A stretch of DNA of 64,000 bases, from NCBI GenBank assembly GCA_021203205.1, contig JAJQBQ010000002.1, forward strand, positions 70,653-134,652. The letters are read 5' to 3'. Position 1 is the stretch's first letter. The number at the start of each line of letters is the position of its first letter. The notes beneath the pieces are model-generated. The model was not told the origin of the DNA. It did no database searches and saw only the letters and a program-made list of their open reading frames with translations. A program made the position numbers and the translations under genes. The DNA comes from Lachnospiraceae bacterium (lineage in GTDB: Bacteria; Bacillota; Clostridia; Lachnospirales; Lachnospiraceae). This document shows positions 35,267 through 44,540 of the stretch, piece by piece.

Positions 35267-37405
35267 TCAGAGTGATTCTTCACACCGCTCACCTCTCGCT
35301 CCAATTGCATCCACCGGACAAACCTGCGCACACAGCCCGCAGCCGGTGCAGAGGGATGTGTCGTTGGACACCTTTCCGGCATCCAGCACGATGCCGGGGC
35401 AGCCCAGCTCGCGGATGCATTTCCGGCAGTTGATACATTTTTCGGGATCGATCCGGATACATCCAGGCCTGTTGCTATGTCCGGTATCTTTCCTATTATC
35501 TTTCGATGCATCGCTCTTTTCGAGAACCGTCTGTGTTTTCTTCGATGCTGCGCCGTTTCCGGAACCAATTTTCGCACCGGGCAGAGCCACGCACGGCGAC
35601 CGGAAAATAATCGCCTTTACCCCGGGCTCCGCGCTCACGCGCCGCACCGTCTCCACTGCCACCGTCAGATTTAACGGATCCACGGTCTCCACCGTTTCCA
35701 AGCCGATCGCCCGCAGAACCTTTTCGATATCCACCTTCTCCGTCACCCCACCCATCATGGTTCGCCCCGTTCCCGGGTGCGGCTGATGGCCGGTCATGGC
35801 GGTGGTGGAATTGTCCAGGATCACCGCGGTCAGATTCGCCTGATTGTAAAACGCGTTAACGATCCCGGTGATACCGGAAGCAAAAAATGTGGAGTCACCG
35901 GTGAAGGAGAAGCAGACCGTATCCGGTTCGATCCGGCCAATGCCCTGCGCGACGGTGATCCCCGCGCCCATGCACAGGCAGGTGTCCGTCATGTCCAGCG
36001 GCGCGGCATTTCCCAGCGTATAACAGCCGATGTCTCCGCTATACAGCGCCTTTTTGCCCTTCATGGCACATTTGACGGCATAAAATGCCGCTCTGTGAGG
36101 ACAGCCGGCACAGAGTACCGGCGGACGTACCGGAAGTGCCGGCGCGTCAGTCAGGTCGAAAGCCGGTCGTCTGCCGAAATCTGTCCCGAAGAAGTTTGTG
36201 AGGGCTGTCCCGACGGAATCCACGGAATTCTCGCCGGCGGATGCCACATGGCCGGTCATCTTGCCGCAGATGCGTACCGGCAGATGATATTTTCCGCACA
36301 CGTACGTCAGCGCCCGCTCGATGACCGGATCCAGTTCCTCGATACAGAGGACTTCATCCAGCCCCTCCAGGAATTTCAGCGCCAGTTGCTCCGGAAACGG
36401 AAACGGCGTGCCAACTTTTAACACCTTCGGCGACGAGTCCTGCTCCAGATTCTCCATGGTGTAGGCGAAGCTGATACCATGGGTCGCGATGCCGCGGCGG
36501 TTAGAAGTGAATTTCCCTAAAGCAGGAAGAATTCGGTTTCCGAATCTGAAATAGCCTTCTTCGCCAGACGTCACATTTTCGGCTTTGGCAGCAAAGCCGT
36601 CCCCGATTGCTTCCTTCTCATTCTCACCGGAAAGTACTTCCCCGATCGAATTCTTTTCGGTCTCACCGGAAAACTCTTCCCCGATCGCGCTCTTTTCAGT
36701 CTCGTCGGAATACTCTTCCCCGATCGCGCTCTTTTCGGTCTCACCGGAAAACTCCTCCCCGATTGCCACATTTCTCGCCTCAATTTTTCTGTGGTTCGCC
36801 TGGGCCAGCTTCGGGAAAATCACCCAGTTCGGACTTTTCACAAAGCCGTCCGGCGTATGTACATCGTATTCCTGCGGTTCCCGGATGTCGATACCCGCGT
36901 AGCTGTGGCAGACCCGGGTGGTGGGCCGCAGGATGACCGGCGTCTGATATTTTTCCGAAAATGCAAAGGCCTCCTGCACCAGGTCATAGGCCTCCTGCAC
37001 GCCGGACGGATCGAAGACCGGCACCTTCGCGAACATGGCGAAGGTCCGGGTGTCCTGCTCCGTCTGGGATGAGATCGGCCCAGGGTCATCCGCCACCAGG
37101 ATCACCATGCCGCCCTTCACGCCGATGTAAGCCAGACTCATCAGCGGATCCGAAGCCACGTTCAGCCCCACCTGCTTCATGGTCACCATCACCCGCGCCC
37201 CGGCGTAGGCGGCTCCCGCCGCCACTTCCATGGCAGCCTTCTCATTCACGGACCACTCCACCCAGGTGGCCTCCGTGCGGCGCTTCGCGACAGTTTCCAG
37301 CACCTCCGAGGACGGTGTCCCGGGATAGCCCGCCACCAGATTCACTCCGGCGGCCAGCGCGCCCATGGCGATGGCCTCGTTTCCCATCAAAAATTCTTTC
37401 TTCAT
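35267..37405 (-). CDS. iorA: Indolepyruvate:ferredoxin oxidoreductase alpha subunit 1, with a repeat insertion
   Basis: About 712 residues from the ATG at 37405 (MKKEFLMGNEAIAMGALAAG). The pyrimidine-binding half has AGYPGTPSSEVLE; the TPP-binding half has SGDIGCYTLGNAAPLDMTD and FSFTGDSTFFASGITGI. Two 4Fe-4S clusters close the chain (CINCRKCIRELGCP and CTGCGLCAQVCP). It is longer than the usual about 600 residues because roughly 65 residues of tandem AIGEEFSGETEKS units are inserted between the N-terminal domain and the domain starting RFGNRILPALGKF. A short linker with serine/glutamate before the ferredoxin domain is also extra. Confidence 0.85.
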   Translation of the reverse strand: MKKEFLMGNEAIAMGALAAGVNLVAGYPGTPSSEVLETVAKRRTEATWVEWSVNEKAAMEVAAGAAYAGARVMVTMKQVGLNVASDPLMSLAYIGVKGGMVILVADDPGPISSQTEQDTRTFAMFAKVPVFDPSGVQEAYDLVQEAFAFSEKYQTPVILRPTTRVCHSYAGIDIREPQEYDVHTPDGFVKSPNWVIFPKLAQANHRKIEARNVAIGEEFSGETEKSAIGEEYSDETEKSAIGEEFSGETEKNSIGEVLSGENEKEAIGDGFAAKAENVTSGEEGYFRFGNRILPALGKFTSNRRGIATHGISFAYTMENLEQDSSPKVLKVGTPFPFPEQLALKFLEGLDEVLCIEELDPVIERALTYVCGKYHLPVRICGKMTGHVASAGENSVDSVGTALTNFFGTDFGRRPAFDLTDAPALPVRPPVLCAGCPHRAAFYAVKCAMKGKKALYSGDIGCYTLGNAAPLDMTDTCLCMGAGITVAQGIGRIEPDTVCFSFTGDSTFFASGITGIVNAFYNQANLTAVILDNSTTAMTGHQPHPGTGRTMMGGVTEKVDIEKVLRAIGLETVETVDPLNLTVAVETVRRVSAEPGVKAIIFRSPCVALPGAKIGSGNGAASKKTQTVLEKSDASKDNRKDTGHSNRPGCIRIDPEKCINCRKCIRELGCPGIVLDAGKVSNDTSLCTGCGLCAQVCPVDAIGARGERCEESL
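36601..36795 (-). repeat. 39-bp in-frame tandem repeat inside iorA
   Basis: CCCCGAT(T/C)G recurs at 36601, 36640, 36679, 36718 and 36757: four complete 39-bp periods with no drift. Each unit codes 13 residues, near AIGEEFSGETEKS. Third positions and a few codons vary between units. Confidence 0.85.
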
Positions 37406-37656
37406 ATGATTCCTTACACCGACATAACAGAGTTTCAAAAAGATTCTTCATCTTCTCTCTGTTACGGAATTTCTAAAAATATGACGATTTCCCACTTCTG
37501 CTTTGCAAACACTCCTGAAAATCTTATATATAATATTCATCACCGTCAAATGAACTCTTATACACACTTCATGGATGTCACCAGAATACGAAAAACAGAT
37601 TTCTCCGTAAATTCTTAAGCAAAATCTGATTTCTGTACGAAAATAATCTGCTCTCT

Positions 37657-38964
37657 TTACGACTGATATAATTTTCTCTTATCGATCACGCGCACCGCCT
37701 TGCCCTCGCTCCGCACGATGGTCTTCGGCTCCACCACCTTCACGTTCACGCGAATGCCCAGCATGGACTTTAAGCCCGCCACCAGCTTCTTCTCCCTGGC
37801 GTCCACATCGAAGGATGCGTCTGCGGCCATGTCCGGGGTCTTCTCCACCTGCACCTCGATAGTGTCGGTGTTGCCGATACGGTCCACAAGGATCTGGTAG
37901 TTCGCCTCATAGCCCTGGTTTAAAAGCACCGTCTCAATCTGGGACGGGAATACGTTCACGCCCTTCACGATCATCATGTCGTCACTTCTGCCCATGGGCT
38001 TGGTCATGCGGATGTGGGTGCGCCCGCAGGAGCATTTCTTCCTGGTCAGGCGGCACAGGTCGCGGGTGCGGTAGCGCATCAGCGGGAACGCCTTTTTGGT
38101 GATGCAGGTAAACACCAGCTCGCCCACTTCACCCTCCGGCAGCACCTCGCCGGTCTTCGGGTTGATAATCTCCGGGATAAAATGGTCTTCCTGAATGTGC
38201 ATGCCGGCCTGCTCCTCGCACTCAAAGGAAACGCCCGGTCCTGAAATTTCCGTCAGGCCGTAGATGTCGTAGGCCTTGATGCCCAGCAACTCTTCGATGT
38301 TGCGGCGCATTTCCTCGGTCCAGGGCTCCGCGCCGAAAATGCCGGCCTTTAACTTGATCTGATCTTTGATCCCTTTCTCGCGGATGGCTTCCCCCAGATT
38401 TGCCGCGTAGGACGGGGTGCAGCAGAGGATGGTGGAGCCCAGGTCAGTCATAAACTGCAGCTGCCGCTCCGTGTTGCCGGAGGACATGGGCAGGGTCAGG
38501 CAGCCCACCTTGTGGGAGCCGCCGTTTAAGCCGGGGCCGCCGGTGAACAAACCGTAGCCGTAGCAGACGTGGCAGACATCGTCCTTCGTGCCGCCGGCCG
38601 CGACGATCGCCCGGGCGCAGCACTCATCCCAGATGTCGATGTCCTGCTGGGTGTAAAATGCCACCACACGGCGGCCTGTGGTACCGCTGGTGGACTGGAT
38701 GCGCACGCACTCAGAGAGCGGCACGCCCAACAGGCCGTAGGGGTACTGATCCCGCAGGTCATCCTTCGTGATGAACGGCAGCTTCGACAGATCCTCAATG
38801 CCGTGGATGTCCTCCGGGCGTACGCCTGCCTCGTCCATGCGGTCGTGATAGAACTTCACGTGCTCGTACACATACTGTACCTGCTCCCGCAGACGCTCGC
38901 TCTGGAGCGCCTGGATCTGCTCCACAGGCATGGTCTCGATTTCCGGCTGGTAATAATTTTTCAT
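37657..38964 (-). CDS. paaK: Phenylacetate-CoA ligase-like AMP-forming enzyme 2
   Basis: The 435-residue protein has the PaaK pattern: VRIQSTSGTTGRRVVAFYT, KAYDIYGLTEISGPGVS, RTHIRMTKPMGRSDDMMIVKGVNVFPSQIE and C-terminal lysine region RSEGKAVRVIDKRKLYQ. It is about 24 residues longer than copy 1 and diverged enough to suggest a different aryl acid. It lies upstream of iorA1 with a 250-bp gap. A GGAGAACC ribosome site precedes the ATG. Confidence 0.85.
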   Translation of the reverse strand: MKNYYQPEIETMPVEQIQALQSERLREQVQYVYEHVKFYHDRMDEAGVRPEDIHGIEDLSKLPFITKDDLRDQYPYGLLGVPLSECVRIQSTSGTTGRRVVAFYTQQDIDIWDECCARAIVAAGGTKDDVCHVCYGYGLFTGGPGLNGGSHKVGCLTLPMSSGNTERQLQFMTDLGSTILCCTPSYAANLGEAIREKGIKDQIKLKAGIFGAEPWTEEMRRNIEELLGIKAYDIYGLTEISGPGVSFECEEQAGMHIQEDHFIPEIINPKTGEVLPEGEVGELVFTCITKKAFPLMRYRTRDLCRLTRKKCSCGRTHIRMTKPMGRSDDMMIVKGVNVFPSQIETVLLNQGYEANYQILVDRIGNTDTIEVQVEKTPDMAADASFDVDAREKKLVAGLKSMLGIRVNVKVVEPKTIVRSEGKAVRVIDKRKLYQS

Positions 38965-39200
38965 GGTGGTTCTCCTTATATGAATGGTATTTTATCTCAG
39001 GAAACAGATACTTATGACTGTCCCCACTGCACTTTCCGTACGCTCCTGAATTGCGGGACCGGTCAAGTCTTACAATTCTTCATTTTCCTCCCTGTATCTA
39101 ACAGAATCGTTCCAAACTCCATGCCCGTTTCACAGCCACAGCTTTAAAAAAAAGAGCAAAAAGGTGTGATATATGGATTCCTCCCAGATCAATATTTCGC

Positions 39201-40835
39201 TTATCCCTGATTCTGCTGCGCCACCAGACGCTCCGCGCCGTATTTTTTGCGCAGGGCCGGTTTTTCGATTTTCCCGGTGGCGTTTCTCGGCACATCCGCG
39301 AAGATGATTTTCCTCGGCCGTTTATACCTCGGAAGCGCGTGGCAATACTCATTGATCTCATCCTCGGTGCATTCCATGCCCTCGTGGACGGAAATGATGG
39401 CCCCCGCGATCTCGCCCAGGCGCTTGTCCGGCAGGCCGATGACAGCCACATCCTTCACCTTTTCGTACTCGCTTAGGAAGTTCTCGATCTGCACCGGGTA
39501 GATATTTTCGCCGCCGCTGACGATGACATCCTTCTTGCGGTCCACCAGGAAGTAGAACCCGTCTTCGTCCTGCATGGCCATGTCGCCGGTGCGAAGCCAT
39601 CCGTCCTTAAGCACCTCTGCGGTGGCCTCCGGGTCGTTGTAGTAACACTTCATAACACCGGGCCCCTTAACGCAAAGCTCGCCCACATCGCCCTGCTTCA
39701 CCGGCGCACCCTGGTCGTCCACGATCTTGCATTTCCAACGGTAACCGGGCACACCGATGGCGCCGACCTTATGTATATTTTCAATACCGAGATGCACGCA
39801 GCCCGGGCCTGTGGACTCGGACAGGCCGTAGTTCGTATCGTACAGGTGATGCGGAAAGTAATCCTTCCAGTGACGAATCAGGGACGGCGGCACCGGCTGC
39901 GCGCCCACATGCATCAGGCGCCACTGATCCAGATGATAGTCCGACAGCTTCAGATCGCCCCGATCCAGCGCGTCCAGAATATCCTGCACCCAAGGCACCA
40001 GCAGCCACACGATGGTGCAGTGCTCCTCGGAAACCGCATCCAGAATCACCTCCGGCGACGTGCCCTTCAAGAGCACCGCACAGCTTCCCGCGCACAGACT
40101 CCCCATCCAGTGGAACTTCGCGCCGGTGTGGTACAGCGGCGGGATACACAAAAACACATCGTTCCGGCTCGTCAGGTGATGCTTCTGCTCCATCTGAGCG
40201 GCCTGCATCAGGCTCTGGTGGGTGTGCAGGATCGCCTTCGGGAATCCGGTCGTGCCGGACGAGAAATAGATAGCCGCGTCGTCCTCATCCTCCAGCCGCA
40301 CCAGCGGCGGCTGACTGCCGCAGTCTGCGGTGAGTTCCCGGTAGCTTTCGGCAAACATCGGACAGCCGTCGCCCACGTAAATCAGCAGACGGCCCCGGCC
40401 GATTTTCTCCGCAATGGACTCAATGCGGCCGATAAACTCCGGCCCGAACATCAGCACATGGACCTCCGCAAGATTCACGCAGTACTCGATCTCCGCCGCG
40501 GAAAAGCGGAAGTTGAAAGGCACCGCGATGGCGCCGGCCTTCAGAATGCCAAAATAGATGGGCAGCCACTCCAGGCAGTTAAACATCAAAATGGCCACCC
40601 GGTCGCCCTTCTGTACGCCACGCCCCAAAAGCATGTTCGCCACCCGATTGGCCTTCTCGTCAAAGATACTCCAGGTGATCTCCCTCCGATACGGCACATG
40701 AGATGTCTGCTGCACCAGATCATATTCCTTCCAGGTGATTTTTCGCGTATCCGCCATGGACGGATTCCGCTCCACAAGCGCCACCTCGTCGCCGTAAAGC
40801 TTGTGATTTCGTTCCAGTAAATCGGTAACCGGCAT
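39201..40835 (-). CDS. AMP-forming acyl-CoA synthetase
   Basis: About 544 residues from the ATG at 40835 (GGGGGAAA upstream); a TATAAT at 40851-40856 on the coding strand lies just before it, so the longer frame to 40922 is not used. Motifs: DAAIYFSSGTTGFPKAILHTH (AMP loop), YDTNYGLSESTGPG, DGWLRTGDMAMQDEDGFYFLVDRKKDVI and RNATGKIEKPALRKKY with the catalytic lysine. It acts on fatty or aryl acids; specificity unknown. Near the N-terminus KITWKEYDLVQQTSHVPYR is followed by REITW, a 60-bp in-frame duplication-like insertion. Confidence 0.85.
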   Translation of the reverse strand: MPVTDLLERNHKLYGDEVALVERNPSMADTRKITWKEYDLVQQTSHVPYRREITWSIFDEKANRVANMLLGRGVQKGDRVAILMFNCLEWLPIYFGILKAGAIAVPFNFRFSAAEIEYCVNLAEVHVLMFGPEFIGRIESIAEKIGRGRLLIYVGDGCPMFAESYRELTADCGSQPPLVRLEDEDDAAIYFSSGTTGFPKAILHTHQSLMQAAQMEQKHHLTSRNDVFLCIPPLYHTGAKFHWMGSLCAGSCAVLLKGTSPEVILDAVSEEHCTIVWLLVPWVQDILDALDRGDLKLSDYHLDQWRLMHVGAQPVPPSLIRHWKDYFPHHLYDTNYGLSESTGPGCVHLGIENIHKVGAIGVPGYRWKCKIVDDQGAPVKQGDVGELCVKGPGVMKCYYNDPEATAEVLKDGWLRTGDMAMQDEDGFYFLVDRKKDVIVSGGENIYPVQIENFLSEYEKVKDVAVIGLPDKRLGEIAGAIISVHEGMECTEDEINEYCHALPRYKRPRKIIFADVPRNATGKIEKPALRKKYGAERLVAQQNQG

Positions 40836-41200
40836 TTTTGTTTCCCCCGTATTATACTTAAGGTCTTTCTTTATGAAATCACGTTCGACTTCAAAGCTCT
40901 GACCTGATATCATACTTTTCAATTATGAGTTATTTGGAACTTCTCTCTGAACGAACTGTCAGATTTACAAACCATTCCTGCAATTTTCCCGCAGAATGTA
41001 CCTGTACGGTTTTCCCTCGGAACACACCTTGACACTTTTCCATCTTTCAGTTATATTACATCTTCGTTGAAAAAAGTACGCATCTGTCTTTCCACCGGAT
41101 TCATGAACAATGTTGAAAGTTCTTCCGAAACCGGTTATCAGCTTTACTTTCACAGTGTCTTCAAAATAGACATACTATTTTTACATGGAGGTATCCCACT
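40836..41200. other. Divergent promoter region
   Basis: No gene seen. It holds the TATAAT of the acyl-CoA synthetase on the minus strand (40851-40856) and, near its right end, the ribosome site GGAGG of the amidohydrolase. The two genes are divergently transcribed and may share regulation. Confidence 0.4.
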
Positions 41201-42217
41201 ATGATTATAGATTTCCACACCCACATATTCCCCGACAAAATCTCGGCTTCCGTCATAAAGAAGCTGGCCATCGCCTCCCGCACAAAGGCTTACACCGACG
41301 GCTCCGCTGCGGCACTCACCGCCTCCATGAAGCAGGCCGGCGTGGATTTGTCCGTGAACATGCCCGTCATGACGCGCCCGGATCAGGTAGAAAAAATCAA
41401 CACTTCCATGATCCGCAGTCTCGAACAGCTGCTTTCGAACGGTCTGTCTGCAGGCAGCAATTCGGCGAGCTGCGTTCCCTCGAACGGCGTTCCCACAGGC
41501 AGCCGTCTTTCGGATGGCATTTCCGCAAACAGCGTTTCCACGAACGGCGTTCCTGTGAACGACAATCTTTCGGACAGCATCTGCGCTTCCAGTCTCCCCG
41601 CCCACGCCATCCTTCCCTTCGGCGGCATGCACCCGGATTACCCGGACTACAGAGCGGAGCTTAAAAGGCTTGCCGAAAACCACATCCCCGGTATCAAGCT
41701 GCACCCTGCTTACCAGCAGACGGACCTGGATGACATCCGCTTCTTGAGGATCATTGAGTGCGCCTGTGAAAACGGGCTCATCGTTCTCACCCACGCGGGG
41801 CTTGACATCGGCCTGCCGGAGAAGAACTATGCCACCGTTCCTCAGATCCTCAAGGTCATCGACACGGTCCACCCGGACAAATTTGTGCTCGCCCACATGG
41901 GAAACTGGGCCGCCTGGGATGAAGTGGAGCGGGACCTGGCCGGCGCACCGGTGTGGCTGGACACCGCGTTTTCCATCGGCCGTGTAGAGCCGAACCCGGA
42001 TGTGGACGAGCCACCGATGCGGGATATGCACCTGACGGACGAAGACTTTGTCCGTCTCGCGCGCAAACACGGAACCGATCGCGTGCTCTTCGCCACGGAT
42101 TCGCCCTGGGCAGATCAGGCGGAATATGTCGGATACATCCGGCGCATGCCGTTTAGCGAAGAAGAAAAATCTCAGATTTTTTACGAAAACGCGAAGAAGC
42201 TGTTGAGGATTTTTTAG
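41201..42217 (+). CDS. Amidohydrolase-2-type metal-dependent hydrolase with a repeat insertion
   Basis: The 338-residue protein starts MIIDFHTHIFPDK (HxH metal motif) and continues with LPFGGMHPDYPDYRAELKRL, GIKLHPAYQQTDL, LIVLTHAGLDIG, FVLAHMGNW and VLFATDSPWADQ (metal aspartate): the amidohydrolase_2/TatD-like barrel. These act on cyclic amides, esters or as decarboxylases; the substrate is unknown here, though the setting suggests an aromatic or acyl compound. About 55 residues of serine/asparagine-rich repeat lie between residues 80 and 130, splitting SMIRSLEQL from HAILPFGGMHP. GGAGG precedes the ATG. It ends four bases into the convergent iorB2. Confidence 0.75.
   Translation: MIIDFHTHIFPDKISASVIKKLAIASRTKAYTDGSAAALTASMKQAGVDLSVNMPVMTRPDQVEKINTSMIRSLEQLLSNGLSAGSNSASCVPSNGVPTGSRLSDGISANSVSTNGVPVNDNLSDSICASSLPAHAILPFGGMHPDYPDYRAELKRLAENHIPGIKLHPAYQQTDLDDIRFLRIIECACENGLIVLTHAGLDIGLPEKNYATVPQILKVIDTVHPDKFVLAHMGNWAAWDEVERDLAGAPVWLDTAFSIGRVEPNPDVDEPPMRDMHLTDEDFVRLARKHGTDRVLFATDSPWADQAEYVGYIRRMPFSEEEKSQIFYENAKKLLRIF
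41436..41590 (+). repeat. In-frame degenerate tandem repeat in the amidohydrolase
   Basis: CGAACGG starts units at 41436, 41481 and 41541 (45- and 60-bp steps); CTTTCGGA(T/C) recurs 60 bp apart at about 41508 and 41568. Coding for S/TNGVPxxxxLSDxIxAxS-like units. Confidence 0.65.
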
Positions 42218-42786
42218 TCCTCTCCTCTTCCCAGCTCAAACGCCTTCAGGTTCAGCTCCGTAAATTTTGCCGGAACGCACTCGCGGATAGCCTGCCGCCA
42301 TTTGTCTGCCGGGATATCAAAATATCTCGACAGGCGGCCCATCAGCACGATGTTGACGGCCTTCGAGGAGCCGGCTTCGTTTGCCAGCGACAGGCAGTCC
42401 ATGGCATCCACCCGGATCCCCATCTCCCGCATCTTGTCCACCAAATCTTCCGGATAAGAGGTCTGGCCGGTAGTCACCGGGATGGGATCGATCTCCTGGG
42501 TATTGGTCACAATCCTGCCGTCCGGCTTCAGGTAAGAGACGTAGCGGGCCGCTTCCAGTTTTTCAAAGGAAACGATAAAGTCCGCCTCGCCCTGATCGAT
42601 GATCGGCGAATATACCTTCTCGCCAAAACGAACATAGGTGACCACGCTGCCGCCGCGCTGGCTCATGCCGTGCACCTCCGACACCTTCACATCATATCCC
42701 TCGGACAGAAGCAGGTGCCCCAGCAGCTTGCTGGCAAGCAAAGAGCCCTGGCCGCCTACGCCTACTATCATAATATTTTTTGTCAT
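42214..42786 (-). CDS. iorB: Indolepyruvate:ferredoxin oxidoreductase beta subunit 2
   Basis: The 190-residue protein opens MTKNIMIVGVGGQGSLLASKLLG, the same hallmark as copy 1, and has VVTYVRFGEKVYSPIIDQGEADFIVSFEKLEA. It overlaps iorA2 by four bases (ATGA). It diverges clearly from copy 1, as expected for a second oxidoreductase with another 2-oxoacid range. Confidence 0.85.
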   Translation of the reverse strand: MTKNIMIVGVGGQGSLLASKLLGHLLLSEGYDVKVSEVHGMSQRGGSVVTYVRFGEKVYSPIIDQGEADFIVSFEKLEAARYVSYLKPDGRIVTNTQEIDPIPVTTGQTSYPEDLVDKMREMGIRVDAMDCLSLANEAGSSKAVNIVLMGRLSRYFDIPADKWRQAIRECVPAKFTELNLKAFELGRGED

Positions 42787-44540
42787 TGTATTCCTCCGAG
42801 TGCCCCAAACTTACACAGCTGCTCGCACACCCCGCAGCCGACGCACAGCGTCGCATCGATTACAGCCCTTTTGTTTTTCACCGTGAGGGCCGGGCAGCCC
42901 AGGCGCATGCAGGATTTGCAGCCGACGCATTTTTCTCCGTTCACCCTGAGCGGCGGATTCGTCTTTACATATTTTAAGAGGACGCAGGGCCTGCGGCTGA
43001 TGATGACGGACGGCTCCTCCGCCGCCAGTTCTTCCTTCAGCACCCGGTCACACTCGGCGAGATCATAGGGGTCCACAACGCGCACCCGCTCGATGCCCAT
43101 GGCCCGGCAAAGACTTTCCAGGTCGATTTTTCCCGCCGGCTCGCCCTTGATATTATAACCTGTCGTAGGGTTTTGCTGGTGGCCGGTCATGCCCGTGATG
43201 GAATTATCCAGGATAATGACCGTGGAATTGCTCTGGTTGTAGGCGATGTTCGCAAGCCCCGTCATGCCGGAGTGCATGAAAGTGGAGTCTCCGATGACGG
43301 CCACCGTCTTCCCCTCACTCTCTTTTCCCAGCGCCTTGTTGAAGCCGTGCAACCCGCTGACGGACGCGCCCATGCAGAGGGTCATGTCCATGGCGGAGAA
43401 CGGTGCCACCGCGCCCAGCGTGTAGCAGCCGATATCCCCCAGCACCGTGCATTTATTTTTCGCAAGCGTGTAGAACAGCCCCCGGTGCGGACAGCCGGAG
43501 CACATCGCCGGCGGTCTTGCCGGAAGCGCCTCTTTCAGGCTTTCATGCGCCGGAACCGGAAGCCCCAGTTTTTCGGCGATCAGGTTCTGGGAGAACTCTC
43601 CCTCCAGCGGAAAAATATCTTTTCCGGTGACAGCAAGCCCCATCGCCCGGCACTGATTTTCGATGAACGGATCCAGTTCCTCCACCACAATGAGCCGCTC
43701 CACCTTCGACGCGAAATCGCGGATCGCCTGCTCCGGAAGCGGATAGACCATGCCCAGCTTTAAAATGCTTGCCTTTTTATCAAAAACTTCTTTTACATAC
43801 TGATAGCAGGTGGAAGACGTGATGATCCCGAGTTCCGTGCCTCCCATCTCCACCCGGTTCAGGGGACATACAGAAACCTCTCCGGTCTGCTCATCTGCGA
43901 ATGCGGCGAGCTTCCGCATGCGCTCCTCCACCACGGGATGGCGGCGGATGGCGTTACCCGGCATCATGACATATTTTGCGATATTTTTAAGATATGGTTT
44001 TTCCTGCGGCAGGACGCGCTCCCCCGTCTCCACCACGCTCTGCGAATGCGCCACGCGCGTACACATTTTTATGATCACCGGCGTATCAAAGGTTTCTGAA
44101 ATCTCGTAGGCGAGCTTCGCGAATTCATACGCCTCCGCCGAGTCTGACGGCTCCAGCATCGGAAGCTTCGCCGCAGCCGCATAGTGGCGGGAATCCTGTT
44201 CATTCTGTGACGAATGCATGCCCGGGTCGTCCGCCACGCAAATCACCAGCCCGGCGTTCACGCCCGTGTAGGCCGCAGTAAACATCGGGTCCGCTGCCAC
44301 GTTCATGCCCACATGCTTCATGCCGCAAAAGCTCCGCTTTCCCGCCAGGGACGCGCCGAAAGCCACCTCCATGGCCACTTTTTCATTCGGAGCCCACTCG
44401 CAGTAAATCTCCTTAAACTTTGCCGCCTCCTCGGTCACCTCCGTGCTCGGCGTGCCCGGGTAGCTGGAAACCACACTGCAGCCGGCTTCATAAAGCCCTC
44501 TGGCCAGGGCCTTATTCCCCAACAATAGTTCCTTCATCAT
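42783..44540 (-). CDS. iorA: Indolepyruvate:ferredoxin oxidoreductase alpha subunit 2
   Basis: The 585-residue protein has the usual family length. MMKELLLGNKALARGLYEAG and SSYPGTPSTEVTE open it; LGDIGCYTLGAVAPFSAMDMTLCMG and VIGDSTFMHSGMTGL bind TPP; CVGCKSCMRLGCP and CVGCGVCEQLCKFG bind two 4Fe-4S clusters (the second lacks the final Pro). No repeat insertion is present, which sets the normal length against which copy 1 is long. Together with iorB2 it forms a complete enzyme. Confidence 0.9.
   Translation of the reverse strand: MMKELLLGNKALARGLYEAGCSVVSSYPGTPSTEVTEEAAKFKEIYCEWAPNEKVAMEVAFGASLAGKRSFCGMKHVGMNVAADPMFTAAYTGVNAGLVICVADDPGMHSSQNEQDSRHYAAAAKLPMLEPSDSAEAYEFAKLAYEISETFDTPVIIKMCTRVAHSQSVVETGERVLPQEKPYLKNIAKYVMMPGNAIRRHPVVEERMRKLAAFADEQTGEVSVCPLNRVEMGGTELGIITSSTCYQYVKEVFDKKASILKLGMVYPLPEQAIRDFASKVERLIVVEELDPFIENQCRAMGLAVTGKDIFPLEGEFSQNLIAEKLGLPVPAHESLKEALPARPPAMCSGCPHRGLFYTLAKNKCTVLGDIGCYTLGAVAPFSAMDMTLCMGASVSGLHGFNKALGKESEGKTVAVIGDSTFMHSGMTGLANIAYNQSNSTVIILDNSITGMTGHQQNPTTGYNIKGEPAGKIDLESLCRAMGIERVRVVDPYDLAECDRVLKEELAAEEPSVIISRRPCVLLKYVKTNPPLRVNGEKCVGCKSCMRLGCPALTVKNKRAVIDATLCVGCGVCEQLCKFGALGGIQ

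Noticed and set aside
39771-40820. 349-codon plus-strand open frame
   Set aside because: Antisense to the acyl-CoA synthetase; no recognisable motif.
41150-42070. 306-codon minus-strand open frame
   Set aside because: Antisense to the amidohydrolase; its apparent repeats are the complement of the in-frame repeat.
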